From Symbiodinium natans (lineage: Eukaryota > Sar > Dinophyceae > Suessiales > Symbiodiniaceae), in the NCBI GenBank assembly GCA_905221605.1, contig CAJNDS010002321.1, forward strand, positions 305,001 through 367,000: a DNA stretch of 62,000 nucleotides, given 5' to 3'. This document shows, piece after piece, positions 33,940-45,378 of this stretch. Position 1 is the stretch's first letter; every line of letters begins with the position of its first letter. The notes below the pieces were generated by a model. The model ran no database searches. It was not told the origin of the DNA and saw nothing but the letters and a program-made list of their open reading frames with translations. A program made the translations under genes and the position numbers.

Positions 33940-34269
33940 GCGGATCAAAAAAAAACTTACTTGGGATCAAAAAATAATTTACTGAAGGCTTCGAAGGCTT
34001 GTTGCAAGCGGAGCGGAGGCTGTAAACGCTCAGAAATGCCGCATTTCTGGCCGTTCGCAAGCTCTAAATACCGAAAAAATACAGCATTCATGTGGGAACT
34101 ACTGAAAATAGCAGCATTTCTTAGTTTCCAGAGAGGCTGCAGATACTGTATATAGCAGCAGTTCTGCGCTTTCAGAGGCTGGCTGCAGTGTGCAGTATGT
34201 CCAGCCTCTGAAAGCGCAGAACTAAATAAATTTTTTCTTGATCCTAAATAAATTTTTTTTTGATCCGCA
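33940..34269. mobile_element. Foldback element with AT-rich arms and perfect inner hairpin
   Basis: Left arm 33940-33985 (GCGGATCAAAAAAAAACTTA ... GGGATCAAAAAATAATTTAC) is an imperfect inverted copy of right arm 34221-34269. Inside, 34160-34182 and 34201-34223 form a perfect 23-bp inverted repeat (AGTTCTGCGCTTTCAGAGGC with TGG at its end) around an 18-base loop. No coding capacity. Confidence 0.75.
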
Positions 34270-35918
34270 TCCCTTAGGCTTAAGCTTCTTGAATTCCATG
34301 AAATCCTGACATAGAACCTGATTTAAAATTGTAAAGAAAGTAACAGTTTCAAGAACCCTTGAGTAGGAGCTGACTTCAGAATATGGGAATCTCAGAATGT
34401 AAGGAATTTCGAAGCTGTGACTCATCGCAGGTCATGACACGAAGCTGTGACTCAAATCAGGCCCTGACTCATTGCAGGCTTGGAAATGAGTCACGAAGCC
34501 ATGACTCGTTTCAGGCCCCAAGCAGACAAGAAATTGGGCGTAACAATATGGGGCCCAATGTGTTGTGCCATGTTTCGGTCTTTGGCTGCGGTGTCGTGAA
34601 CAAAGCCCAAGACTGGGCGTAAAGAAATGGTCTGTTCATGTGTTACGCCTTGTTCGGCGATGCTTCGTTCTTGGGCTGGGCTGTCGTGAGCAAAGGAGAA
34701 ACCCAAAATTGCGCGTAACTCGACAAGGGGGCCCCAATGTGTTCGCGAACAATGGAGCAAACTACAAAATGGGGTAACACAAATGGGGCCCCAACCAATT
34801 CGTTGCCTTAAAACAGAAGCTTGAGCATCGATTTTGGGGCACTCGAAAACGTTTCAAACCTTGGCAGGCCTCAAAATGGTCAAATTTCAATCCAGCTGGT
34901 TTCTTTGGAACTTGAATGTTTAAAAGCGTTAAAACGAAAAATACTATTTGGGGGATCCTGGGGGCTTGCCGAAAAACCCGGAAACCACTTAAAACTAAAA
35001 ATGGTTAAAGCCTTTTCAAAGGGCTAAAACGGAACTCAAGAAACTTTCATTTTAAGGTGTTTAAGCATTTTAATCCGTCTAAAGAGCTTAAAAACCTTCA
35101 GATTTGAAAACACATGCTCGATTCTCCAGCTTAAGGTTAATCGAAATTCGACGAGAGACGCGGAAAACACATTAAAACGAAACATGTTTTGATTTTCTCA
35201 TGTTTCACATTTTCAAGGTTCTGACAGTTTTAAAAAGGTTTCCCACATTTCGGAAACCCAGAACCATTGAGATTTTTAGTTTTAAGGATTTTCAAGGTTT
35301 TTAATGTCTTAAAAAGCACCGGAAGGTAAACGTGAAATTCTGAAATCGACTTACTGAGCTCTTAGTAGCCGAGCTACAAAGCGCCAAATAGACCCTAAAG
35401 GTCCTACATACATAACCCTGTTCTTTCATTAGGGTGGACTTAGAAGTATATGTGGACATGAGTTAAACTGAACGAGGATCTTAATAACGTAGACTTCTAC
35501 TGGACGACAAGATGCCCAGAATGTAAAGTAGCATCCCAGTGCTGAACAAAGTGGCACACAAACGCGAACCATTCATTGTTTGCAGAAAGATCACGAGAGG
35601 GTCGTAGACGTTGTTGATCTCACAACCGCATGACAGTGATTCGGGTGCGAAACGAAGAATACTTGAGATGAGAGAGGCAATGACAGTAACAACAGATCAG
35701 ACACACACGATTTCAGCATCTGCAAATTTATCTTTCCAACGAGAGGTATCGGACGAGAAAAAATCATCAAAAGCGGTCTCCCACAGTCCCCGGAATTCAA
35801 TATCATTGGGTTACAGAGCCTCAGGATCATGACCACAAGCTTGACAAAAACACATAGGAGTGGAGCCGAGGGCTGAATCTGGTGAAGATGTTCTAGACAT
35901 GTGTATACATATACGTAC

Positions 35919-35960
<42 letters not shown>

Positions 35961-36192
35961 GCATATGTGTACTCTTTTTGTGTAGCGTGGAGCGACTGTT
36001 ATGCTCGCTCCTACGTGGATTCCGCTACGCTGACTGTTCCAAACATGTTTGCTTCGTAGACTGACCTTCTCTGGCCAGGAGCCTGCTGCAGAACCCCGTT
36101 CATGCCAGAGCCCCGGCCGAGAAGGGCTGCGTAGCGATGAAACTAAGGTTCTTTGACGAGGAGCTGACGGCTTGAATGAGTACTATGAAGAA
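34270..36192. other. Spacer with degenerate repeats and AT microsatellite
   Basis: 34385-34520 repeats CTGTGACTCA..CAGG units of about 35 bp. 34550-34790 repeats a roughly 115-bp unit (GGGCCCAATGTGTT ... TGTCGTGAACAAAG). 34800-35330 is AT-rich with TTTTAAGG and TTAAAACG motifs. A pure (AT)n run lies at about 35922-35954. No gene is recognised. Confidence 0.5.
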
Positions 36193-37835
36193 CTAAGAAT
36201 GCGATTGATTCTTACTGCTGTGTGTACCAGTTTCACCAAGAAGCCCATATAGCTCTTCCAGCACTCCATCATGAAGTGTCGCTTCCCGAGCGGCAGCCCC
36301 CGCATCCGCTTCGGAGCTGAGAAGCTTCAACCGTTCAAGTACCGGGAGGTATACGACTTGGTCGAAGAGGGCCGCTAAGCTCTCTCTCTCAGCCAGCAAA
36401 GCGTGGTGGGAGAGACACTCCATCCCTGCCACAATGTGCTTTGTCAGCTCCTGGCATTGTGCTTGCGCCTGCGGTGACTCTGTGCTGTCGATTCCTTGTC
36501 GCTGCAAAAGCATCCGCCCAATGGATGCATGCAGCAACGAAACCAGTTCGGGCACAATGGTGCCTGCCCTTGCCGATACCGCCGATGCACCCTGAGAAGT
36601 GCCTCGGCATGGCCTGGTACATGCATCGAGCACAGCTGCCAAGTGGAGTGGCCCCGGATGCATCTGATTTTCTTGCATCCTCCAAAGGGTGCCCAGAGCA
36701 TCTTGCCACATGGAGCTCCGTGCGCACGCAGCGAGAACAGCCGTGAAGGTCACGGCATCGGCCTTTGCGTCCACGGAGTTCTCGGGCTGCTCGGACCCCT
36801 CGGCCTCGGGCGCTTTGGGAACTCCTGGCAGCGGGCCTGGGGAGGCCAGGCCCCAACAATGTAATGGATGATAGATACAATATATATGTATATATATATA
36901 CATATGTATCACTACTCCAAAGGCACGCAACACCGCCTCCTACCTATTCTCCACAGGTCCTTGGATGTCTTCTGAACCCAGAAATTGCAAAGCAGTGCGC
37001 CATCTGGAGCCCTTCTCACAAGCACTTATGACGGCATTGTGTGTGGTCTGATCAGGTCGCAAGGAGTGCGATTGCAATTCCTGCAGAAGCGTAAGAGCAC
37101 CCTTCCAATCACCACCGCGCTCACAAGCGCTGATCGCCGCATTGAAATATGCAAGATCTGGTGAGATTGTCTCTGCAGACTCCCAGAAGATTTGCAGGCT
37201 ACGTTGCCATCGCCGACTGCGTGCACAAGCAACAAATACGGAGCTGTAGCATGCTGCATCGATGGGCAATGAGCTGTTTTTGGCATCCACCAAGAAGGCC
37301 AAGGCTGCATGCCACGCATTCCCCTGAGCACATAATCGTGTCAGTGTGCTGATTGATCTGACGCTGGGATGGAGGCGGATATGACGCATCTGCTGGTACA
37401 GCAAACCCCCGGCTTGCCACCTGCTGGTGCTGGATCCCGTACCAGCGAAGGCACGCATGGTCGAGTTGAAGCTGATCACATCTGGGCGCAGCTTTGCAAA
37501 TGGCATTTGATCCAGGAGAGCCTGTGCGTGTGTCCAGCGTCGTCCTCTAGAACATGCGCTGATGGTGGCATTCCACAAGATCTCATTCAACACGCCATTT
37601 GCCGCGGCAACTGCGAGAAAGGCCATAGCCTGCTGCCAAAGTGACGCCCGGTCACAAGATGCGATGCCTGTTCCAAAAATCTTCTGCGCACCGGGGAGCA
37701 ACGTTTTGAGCTCCGTTGTTCCTTTGCCTATGGTCAGGTCTGGTGCCTGCTCCAGCATCGCTTCCAGCAAGTGCACGGCTGTACTCCAGTTGTGCTTTCG
37801 AGACAACGCATGTAGTTCTGCATGGAGATCTCCGC
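36193..37835 (-). CDS. Pentatricopeptide repeat (PPR) protein
   Basis: Two minus-strand exons. Exon 36960-37835 (AG acceptor at 37836-37837, GA-type donor CAAG|GACC) carries six or so PPR units of about 35 residues, seen as repeated starts ILWNATISACSRGRRWTHAQ, VISFNSTMRAFAG, YSSVFVACARSRRWQRSLQI, YFNAAISACERGGDWKGALT and THNAVISACEKGSRWRTALQ. The second exon (start about 36824, stop 36193) adds VTFTAVLAACARSSMWQDAL and a non-repeat helical tail with LKLLSSEADAG. The intron between holds a TATATATATACATATG microsatellite. PPR proteins bind organelle RNA sequence-specifically for editing, splicing or stability, and the dinoflagellate set is large. At least one exon is missing upstream. No DYW domain is attached. 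Confidence 0.85.
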
Positions 37836-38349
37836 CTAAGGGTGGACAGTCAGGAAGTCATGACACAAGCCCCCAAATTACGGTGCCGTCGGTTGCCGTG
37901 TACGTTGATCCTCGTCTTATTCTTTGACCGAAGATATGTTCTACTGTTCTGTTGTTCTTGATTCCTGAAAGCACGACTTGGTCGACCCCTGACCTTGAAT
38001 AAGGAGGTCTTGGCCTCCACGGAGACTATCGTCGTCCATTCGCGTCATGCCGTGCGGCATGCAAAGGAAGAGCGAGCTTGAGGCAAAATCCGCACAGCTT
38101 CGCCAGTTTCCCCCCCCCCCCCCAGCATTTCCCATTACTCCTAACTGGAGGTCGTGCCGGAACGGATTCGATAACTCTCGGGAGCCTAGGTGCTCGTGGC
38201 TATTGAGCATCGCATTCAATGCATGGAATCGGCATGATGGCCTGACTCAGGCAATCCAAGCCGTATCCCGTTCGAAGAAGTCAGGTTCGGTTGGTGAGGG
38301 CACAACTTCAAGGAGCTCCCACCGCTTCAGCTGGCCAGCCTTCATGATT

Positions 38350-38505
38350 TCACACGTTGAACAAATCGCATGAAAAATATAATGGTCGGCAAGGCAATGG
38401 CGAGTGGCTGTGCTGACCGGCCAAGACCAAGCGAAAGCCCACATCGTCGTCCAAAATCTCAGAAGCACCCTTGTTCCACTCCAACTTCGTAATGGAGTTA
38501 GGTGT
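38350..38505 (-). CDS. C-terminal exon ending in DDDVGFRLVLAG
   Basis: A minus-strand frame from about 38505 to the TGA at 38350-38352 reads SITKLEWNKGASEILDDDVG then FRLVLAGQHSHSPL. The (I/V)GFRLxL ending resembles the end of formylglycine-generating-enzyme (FGE/SUMF1-type) domains, which finish in GFRLAL or GFRLVL. The defining RGGSW segment was not found upstream, so this is a weak suggestion. Confidence 0.3.
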   Translation of the reverse strand, partial: TPNSITKLEWNKGASEILDDDVGFRLVLAGQHSHSPLPCRPLYFSCDLFNV

Positions 38506-38973
38506 ATTTTATTGCGCGGCTGTGTGTTTTGGGGCCCAAGACGTGTTGCACGAGGAAACCGACGACCATGACGACTCAAGAACCTGTCAACCATTCGTCC
38601 AAGGGCTGTACTTTAGCTCTGATAAAACACACGACCGTCAAAATCAGGGGCTGGAAGCAAACGACATCATCAATCATCGGGAAGCTGAAACCACCCGAGA
38701 CTTTTCCGGAGTTGCTTGGCAGCTGCGAAACCTCTTTTTGCGTGTGGTGAAACGCTGCGAGGTGTTCCATGCATCAAGTGCCCTCTGTTAGGGCATCTGC
38801 TTGTGCGAAATCAGAAGAAAACCTAGAAGCAAGATCCTCAGCTGCATAGGCCGCCATACTGCAGGCACTTGTGGGCACTCATGGACCCTCCGGAGCATCA
38901 CGTTACAAGACATCGCTTCACTATGCTTCACTGAGCATCGTAACCAGGATATCCTAACGATCACCTTAGCGTC

Positions 38974-39336
38974 TTAGATCCCCGCCAGCTTGGCCAACGG
39001 CAAGGCCTGGCGCATGCTTTTCAGTTTTCTGCGAACATCCGAGGAATAAGCAAGGGGCGCAGACTCTTTGCGTGGATCCTCTGTGTGTTTTGGCGGGGCT
39101 TTGCGTGGTCTTTGCTTGCGAATAAAATCAGGTGCAATGCACATCTGGGACGAAATCAGGCGTGTGTACCGAATGCGCAGATCCTGGATAGGACTGGAGA
39201 CCCGCACGAGGCAGAAAATGGAGTTAGAAACTAACAGCCGCACACCGGGAGAGTGGGGAATAATTCGTGCTCTGTACTGAAGTTTGCGACGGGTTATATA
39301 AATATGAGCAGCAATATCACGAATTGCAGCTTGCAA
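38974..39336 (-). CDS. Unassigned C-terminal exon
   Basis: A minus-strand frame of about 120 codons ends in a stop at 38974. It is basic and protein-like (YITRRKLQYRARIIPHSPGV, FIRKQRPRKAPPKHTEDPRK). A CTTGCAAG acceptor sits just upstream (about 39337). No known domain. Confidence 0.4.
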   Translation of the reverse strand: MQAAIRDIAAHIYITRRKLQYRARIIPHSPGVRLLVSNSIFCLVRVSSPIQDLRIRYTRLISSQMCIAPDFIRKQRPRKAPPKHTEDPRKESAPLAYSSDVRRKLKSMRQALPLAKLAGI

Positions 39337-39718
39337 GCCAGTGCCTGGACAGGGCCTGACTGGTTGCCTCAGAGTGCTCCAGACTCAAGATAGGATCTGA
39401 GAGGCAAGGTCACTTCCAGGGTCATAGCCACAGCTGCGTGCTCGTTCAGAAGATCCGGGTTCACCTGGACGTGTGACATCCGATGTTCGTAACCTTGCGG
39501 AACTGCAAGACATTGAATATGGCTGCCTCTGAAGTAACCCAGGCACTGGGCACTGGCCGAATTCCACCCTGGACATGGAGCTCAGCAACGTTCAGGGTAT
39601 TGCATGGCAGGCAGTCCACACATCGCTGTGAGACGTGTGCCGAGCCGCCGACAGGTGGCACGGTGCAGCCGGGCTCCTCGCACCTGGATGCTCCGGGCTG
39701 CTTTCCGTCTCAAGATGT

Positions 39719-39788
39719 ACCCTAAACCCTAAACCCTGAACCCGAAACCCTGAACCCTAAACCCTAAACCCTAAACCCCTAAACCCTA
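39719..39788 (-). repeat. Telomere-like tract (CCCTAAA)
   Basis: About nine units, including CCCTGAA and CCCGAAA variants and one 8-mer CCCCTAAA. Confidence 0.9.
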
Positions 39789-39901
39789 TTCGAAAGGGCG
39801 AACCGAGCTCCAGGCTTCACAGTGCAAGTCTTGTCCGCTTGCAAGTAGCCCCTGGCGTCCTGCGGAAAGTTCGCCAAGCATCAAACAGCTGCATCTGTTC
39901 A

Positions 39902-39986
39902 TAGGGTTTAGGGTGTTCATAGGGTTTAGGGTTTAGGGTTTAGGATTTAGGGTTTAGGGGTTTAGGATTTAGGGTTTCGGGTTTTG
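39902..39986 (+). repeat. Telomere-like tract (TTTAGGG)
   Basis: About ten units with TTTAGGA and TTTCGGG variants. It is opposite in orientation to the tract 110 bp to the left. Confidence 0.9.
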
Positions 39987-40089
39987 GTGTGGTCCAAGTT
40001 TCACAAGAGCACAGAACTAGTGCGCAGCTGGTGTGACTGCTGTTGTCCCGAATCACGCAGCCGCCCATGCCAGGTTGAAACATGTTGAA

Positions 40090-40136
40090 ACCCTAAAGCC
40101 TAAACCCTACACCCTAAACCCTAAACCCTAAACCCT
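40090..40136 (-). repeat. Telomere-like tract (CCCTAAA)
   Basis: Six units, reversed again relative to the tract at 39902. Confidence 0.9.
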
Positions 40137-40289
40137 GGTCCAGGCAAGAGCAGCCAGTCCAGCCAGGTGCCGCTGCCTTGACCTTGGCGATAGCTAGGCT
40201 TGAAACATCTCTTGTCATGACTATTGACTATTACTACTATTCTTTTTTGGTATCCGCCGACCCCAGCCGGAGCGGGGGCGGCGTCAGTG

Positions 40290-41850
40290 AAGACCCATCG
40301 TTGTCTGCTCCCTCGCCCAGTGCCACCACCTCTTGCCCGCGCTGCCCCTTGACGCGTTCCTCTTACCCACCCTTCCCGCCCTCCCCCTTGGCCCCCACCT
40401 TGTTAGGGCACTAGTCAATGCCCGACCCCCCCCCCTTTCCTGTTCGTAATAAATTTTTAAAAACTCCAGTGCATGCCCCCTCCCGCCCCCCCCCCCCACC
40501 CTTCCCACCCTCCCCCTTGGCCCCCTCGAGTGCATGCCCGACCCCCCCCCCTCGCTGCTTTGCTGTCCGGAATGGAGCTCCAGTGCGTGCCCAAGCCCGC
40601 CCCTCGCTGCTCTTGCTCCCCCCACCCCCCCCCCCCCCGCCCTCCCCCCTTGCCCCCTCCGCCTCGACCCCCACCTTGTTAGGGTTCTAGTGCATGCCCG
40701 ACCCCCCCCCCCTCGGAACCCACCCCTCCCTGCCCCTTCTTCCCCCCCCCCCCCCCCCCCGGCCCCCCGCCCCCCCCCCCCCCCCTTGGGCTCTCGCCGC
40801 TTTGCTGTTCGTAATGGAGTGTTTTCGGGGCCTTTAGTGCATGCCAAGCCCGCCCGCTGCCCTTGCTGCCCCCCCCCCCCCCCCCCCCCCCGCGCAGCGC
40901 AGTGCATGCCAGACTGCCGCCGCCCCCCTGCCGCCCCCTTCCCCCTTGGCCCCCACCTTTTTAGGCTCTAGTGCGCGACCCCCCCCCCACCCTCCCCCTT
41001 GCCCCCACCTTGTTAGGCATAGTGCCCCCCCCCCCCCCCCCCCCTCGCATACCCAAGCCCGCCCCTCGCTGCCCTTGCTGCCCCCGCCCCCCCGCCCCGC
41101 CCCCCCTCACTGCTTTGCTGTTCGTAATGGAGTGTTTTTTTTTGGCTCCAGTGCATGCCCAAGCCCGCCCCTCGCTGCCCTTGCTGCCCCCCCCCCCCCC
41201 CCGCCCCCCCCACCCTTCCCCCCCCCCCTTTGGCCCCACCTTGTTAGGGCTCTAGTGCATGCCCGACACCTCCCCCCCGCTCGCTGCTTTGCTGTTAGTA
41301 ATGGAGTGTTTTAAGGGCTCCAGTGCATGCCCAAGCCCGCCCCTCGCTGCCCTTGCCGCCCCCGCCCCCCCCCCCCCCCCCCCTTGGCCCCCACCTTGTT
41401 AGGGCTCTAGTGCATCCCCCCCCCCCCTCGCTGCTTTGCTGTTCGTAACGGAGTGTTTTTAAGGGCTCCAGTGCATGCCCAAGCCGTGTTTTAAGGGCTC
41501 CAGTGCATCGACCCCCCCCCCCCTGCTGCTTTGCTGTTCGTAATGGAGTGTTCGGCTCCAGTGCATGCCCAAGCCCGCCCCTCGCTGCCCTTGCTGCCCC
41601 CACCCCCCCTGCCCCCCCCGTCCCCCCCCACCCCCCCCACCCTTCCCGCCCTCCCCTTGGCCCCCACCTTGTTAGGGCTCTAGTGCATGCGCGACCCCCC
41701 CCCCCCCCCTGGCTGCGTTGTTGTTCGTTTTAAGGGCTCCAGTGCATGCCCAACCCCCACCCTCGCTGCCCTTGCTGCCCCCGCCCCCCCCGCCCCCCCC
41801 ACCCTTCCCGCCCCCCCCGCCCTCCCACCTCTTGGTGCCTGCCCGATGTT
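40290..41850. repeat. C-rich minisatellite, unit about 150-250 bp, seven to eight copies
   Basis: A repeated order of blocks: CACCTTGTTAGGGCTCTAG (near 40397, 40671, 41238, 41392, 41666 and variants), TGCATGCCCGACC plus a long C run, CTGCTTTGCTGTTCGTAATG (near 40797, 41110, 41283, 41430, 41523), CTCCAGTGCATGCCC, and AGCCCGCCCCTCGCTGCCCT. C runs reach about 25 bases. Very long Gly-rich (minus) and Pro-rich (plus) frames result from this and are not genes. Confidence 0.9.
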
Positions 41851-41929
41851 AGCGTGCTTCAATTCTTAGGATGGGGTCGGCGGCCTTGGCGGTAGCCATT
41901 AAACAATTATTATTATGATTATGATTATC

Positions 41930-42229
41930 ATTTTTGTGATTATGCTTATTATACATCTTTAAGAGCACTGCAGCTGAGGCACTATGCACTCGCTTGGCCT
42001 GAAGCTCTCGCTGACGTTGGCATTGCTCTCGTTCGAAGCCTCCATCTACGCTGGGCAATTGTACGTGCCGTTTAACTTGCTCTCCGGAGGGCTCGAAGAG
42101 CACCACGTGCACTGCAACAGCATGTTCTCGAACTGCTTCCCCGTTGTGTTTGGCCACCAAGCGAACGAATGAACATGCTAAAACGAAACCACGGATGAGG
42201 AGAACCAGCGTCAATTCTCGAAACATCAT
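41930..42229 (-). CDS. Candidate first exon of a secreted or membrane protein
   Basis: A minus-strand frame begins with ATG at 42229. Its N-terminus MFRELTLVLLIRGFVLACSF looks like a signal peptide or anchor. The protein-like text AVHVVLFEPSGEQVKRHVQL then FEREQCQRQRELQAKR follows, before the frame runs into the ATTATTATGATTATG microsatellite at about 41900-41950. The opposite strand also has a signal-like frame (MHSLGLKLSLTLALLSFEAS, 41984-42172), so strand choice is uncertain. Confidence 0.35.
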
Positions 42230-42265
42230 GTAAACACAAGGAAAACATCACAGCGATCTAGCAGG

Positions 42266-42553
42266 ATGGGGATCTGCGACTTCTCTGCGAATGTAGTCGT
42301 CCAACCCTTTGTGCATGATGAGGATTACGCCCCCGAAGTAAACGCAAGCGGGAGCGACTTTGACTTCATCTCCCCCGCGATCTCAACAGACTGGGAGCGA
42401 CTAAGGCTGCTCGAAGCGTCTGGCTGGCTTGTCGTCGTCCCTGGAGACGTGCGAAGGCCCTACGACGCCCCGAGAAACCATGTGCTTTGTGCTGATACGC
42501 CGAGCATTTGTTCTGCCTGCACGTGGTCTCCCTTCCGGCATCCATGCACCTAA
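42266..42553 (+). CDS. Unassigned plus-strand frame
   Basis: One of very few plus-strand stretches with good protein texture: ANVVVQPFVHDEDYAPEVNA and FDFISPAISTDWERLRLLEA, then SGWLVVVPGDVRRP. It ends at the CCCTAAA tract at 42549. No family is recognised and no splice edges could be set. If real, it breaks the minus-strand polarity of the window. Confidence 0.3.
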   Translation: MGICDFSANVVVQPFVHDEDYAPEVNASGSDFDFISPAISTDWERLRLLEASGWLVVVPGDVRRPYDAPRNHVLCADTPSICSACTWSPFRHPCT

Positions 42554-42583
42554 ACCCTAAACCCTAAACCCTAAACCCTAAAA
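42549..42583 (-). repeat. Telomere-like tract (CCCTAAA)
   Basis: Four to five perfect units between protein-like sequence on both sides. Confidence 0.9.
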
Positions 42584-43131
42584 CTGACAAGCCATGAGGT
42601 CCAAAGTCCAAGGGCAGGGTGTTTTTGCCAGGGGCCGCCTCCCAGACCATCTGGCAGAATCCGGGAGCTGCCTCCCCTGTATCCTGGCCGCTCGCCGTCA
42701 TGCACTTCCTGCACTGAAAGGTATTTGTTATGCCGTCCTGACCAGCCGAATCGAGCTGGAGAGACCTCAAGGGGGTGGCTGAACACTGAGCTCATGCAGC
42801 ACATGCCAGCAAAGCCCGCGACCAAAGAGTGCCAAAGCAGCAAGACTCCGCAAGCCTCCCCCGGCAACAATTTCCCAGAGTCACCCAAGGGGGCTTCCAG
42901 GATGCACTTCTGCTTTCAAGATGCGTTGCATAGCTTTAGCGTGCGTGCCGTGGATCTTTTTTAATGTTTTGGAGGAGGGGGGGGAAGAAGGGGGGGTCCT
43001 TGAAAGATCCGAGCCTCGTGGTGTCGAGCACGCTGGCCGGGCAGCTTGGGCCGAGCTCGCAGTCCACAGGCGTGTCACCTGCTTTAAGGGCGATCTTCTC
43101 ACCTTTCATCACCTTTCTGCCTTTGCCTAAA

Positions 43132-43225
43132 GGGGATTTCTGAAACTGGGGGTACCCTATTGAGGTCCGTATTCCAAGGGCATCCTACCATTTGTGGGTC
43201 GAGGACCCTTCTATCGTAAACCCCC
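43132..43225 (-). mobile_element. Introner-like element, copy B
   Basis: A 94-bp relative of copies A and C: ends GGGGATTTC and CGTAAACCCCC (inverted GGGGGTTTACG), with core GGACCTCAATAGGGTACCCC in the minus sense. Its host gene is not proven; minus-strand frames flank it (HPGFTATSTIFDALG upstream). Confidence 0.6.
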
Positions 43226-43678
43226 TTAAGGCAGTTCTTGCAAAGACTCACTCTGCCTAGGGCGTCGAAGATGGTACTCGTTGCCGTGAAGCCCGGGTGG
43301 CCGCACAAGGCTGAAGGCGAAAGGAGACCTGGAAGCAAGCCAAAAGGCAAGGTAATACCGTCCCCGCTGAGCCTCTAAGCCTTGGTTGGTTTTTTCATGT
43401 TCAATCTGGGCTGGAAAAGATACAAAGGCAGGTCGGACGAGCGCCAACTCGTGTCAGTGTGGCTGGTGATGCTCTTGCAGTCATCCAGAAGATGCACTGC
43501 GTCTTCGCCTCAAGCTGTGTGCAAATTTCAACCATCGTTCTGACAGCTTAATCCAACTCCAAAACCAGCGCTCGCCTGTCGTCTCACAGGGGAAGCTCAC
43601 ATTTCCAGATGTCTGTGACATGACCTGCAGTTGAGACCGAGGGCGACACAGGGGGGCATGGGATGCGTACGCTTTTGC

Positions 43679-44356
43679 TCATGTCTCTGAGGAACAAGCT
43701 GGAGACCAAAGAGCCAAAGGCGTGCAGGTCCCCTTCCAAAAAAACCGTTCTTTGAAGAATGTTTTGAGTTGTGCGTCAAGTTGCGCCCACTCTCCTGGGA
43801 AGCTGGCAGCTTCACAGGTCCTAGAAGAGCATTGCTGTGCCTGCACAACAGTTCCTTTGCTCCACTCGAACAATTTGCTGCTGCACAGGGTACTGCTTAC
43901 TCCAGTCCTCGTACTGCCCCAGCCCGTTCGCGAGACGGAGGGTAACCTGTGCGCACCTTGCACACCATTTCAACTCCCCGACACAAGCAGCTGAGGTGGC
44001 TTTTTTTTCACTACTTCACGAGTAGGGTCTTTCAGGTTATGTCAACAATATGTTAACGGAACTGCAACCTCTAGAATTGAAACGCCTCACCCTTCACAGT
44101 GAGCACAAAGTAACAGCTGTGAGTTGCAGCTTTAGGCATCCGCATGCCCGACCTAGGGCCACTGAGCATGCTTCGATGTGGGAGGGTGGGATGGACGCCC
44201 CGATCGCCCGACAAACCCCCTGCACGGTGCTTGTGCTGTTGTCTGCATGAAAGAACCCCTCATCCCTCAAAGCGAAAACCGCGTTTGAAAGCACAAGCGC
44301 GGCGCCTTCCAGGTGCGGTACGCCATAGCTGGCCATCTCCAGGATCACAGACACAC
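43679..44356 (-). CDS. Two unassigned exons
   Basis: A minus-strand exon starts at 44356 (AG at 44357-44358) and reads GVSVILEMASYGVPHLEGAA then LVLSNAVFALRDEGFF, helical and compatible with armadillo/HEAT-like repeats. A second frame at 43679-43963 contains GEWAQLDAQLKTFFKERFFW. Both have strong protein texture, but no family is firm and linkage is assumed from strand and spacing. The intron upstream of the first exon would contain the CATGGCACAA minisatellite. Confidence 0.4.
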
Positions 44357-44377
44357 CTCGGACGCAGCCGAACACAT

Positions 44378-45125
44378 GGCACAACTCATGGCCACAACAT
44401 GGCACACAACTCATGGCATGGCCACAACATGGCACACAACTCATGGCATGGCCACAACATGGCACACAACTCATGGCATGGCCACAACATGGCACACAAC
44501 TAATGGCATGGCCACAACCCGGCAACCAACTCATGGCAGAGTCACAACATGGCACACAACTCATGGCATGGCCACAACCCGGCACACAACTCATGGCATG
44601 GCCACAACCCGGCACACAACTCATGGCCACAACCCGGCACAACTCATGGCCGCAACATGGCACAACTCATGGCCACGAAATGGCACAACTCATGGCACAA
44701 CTCATGGCACAACTCATGGCACAACTCTTGGCACAACTCATGGCCACAACTCATGGCCACAACATATGGCACAACCCATGGCCACAAGATATGGGACAAC
44801 TCATGGCCACAACTTATGGCACAACTCATGGCCACAACTTATGGCACAACTCTTGGCCACAACACGGCACACAACTCATGGCCACAACATGGCACAACTC
44901 AGGGCCGCAACATGGCACAACTCAGCGCACAACTCATGGCACAACTCTTGGCACAACTCATGGCCACAACTCATGGCCACAACATGGCACACAACTCATA
45001 GCCACAACATGGCACACAACTCAGGCACAACTCAGGGCACAACTCATGGCACAACTCTTGGCACAACTTATGGCACAACATGGCACAACTCCTGGCACAA
45101 CTCATGGCACAACATGGCACAACAG
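44378..45125. repeat. ACAACTCATGGC minisatellite, about 750 bp
   Basis: About 45 variants of GGCACAACTCATGGC and CATGGCCACAACATGGCACA. Basic steps are multiples of three (12, 15, 24, 33 bp) and no unit contains a stop in several frames. This opens two long plus-strand frames (274 and 256 codons, His/Thr/Asn- and Trp/Gln-rich) and a minus-strand Cys-rich frame (MSCVPCCGHA repeats). Taken as an intronic or intergenic repeat, not a gene. Confidence 0.9.
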
Positions 45126-45378
45126 GGCACGTTCTGAAGCACCACTGGCACCTGAAAACCCTGCCTCCCAAAGGGGAAAATGAATGGGACGCTCATGCCG
45201 TTCTTCGGCACGTAGTCACAAGTGTCCTGTGCGGGAGTGAGTGGATCCACCTGAACCTGACGCATTCCTTAACCTTACAGGGAACCGATTCATCTGACAT
45301 TCATCAGGTCCACTCGACCGGCAAACCAGCTTACTCCGTAGATGTCTTAGCTGTCCTCATGATTATGATTGTCTTCCT

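Larger units (their letters stand above)
39337..40280. other. Spacer with three telomere-like tracts
   Basis: 39385-39725 has a minus-strand frame with cysteines (QRCVDCLPCNTL), possibly an exon. The rest is telomere-like tracts and unique sequence. Confidence 0.4.

Noticed and set aside
40284-41314. Glycine- and proline-rich frames up to about 200 codons on both strands
   Set aside because: Translation of the C-rich minisatellite; frame changes at each homopolymer run.
44313-45183. 274- and 256-codon plus-strand frames
   Set aside because: Stop-free 12- and 15-bp repeat units open several frames at once; no unique sequence supports a gene.
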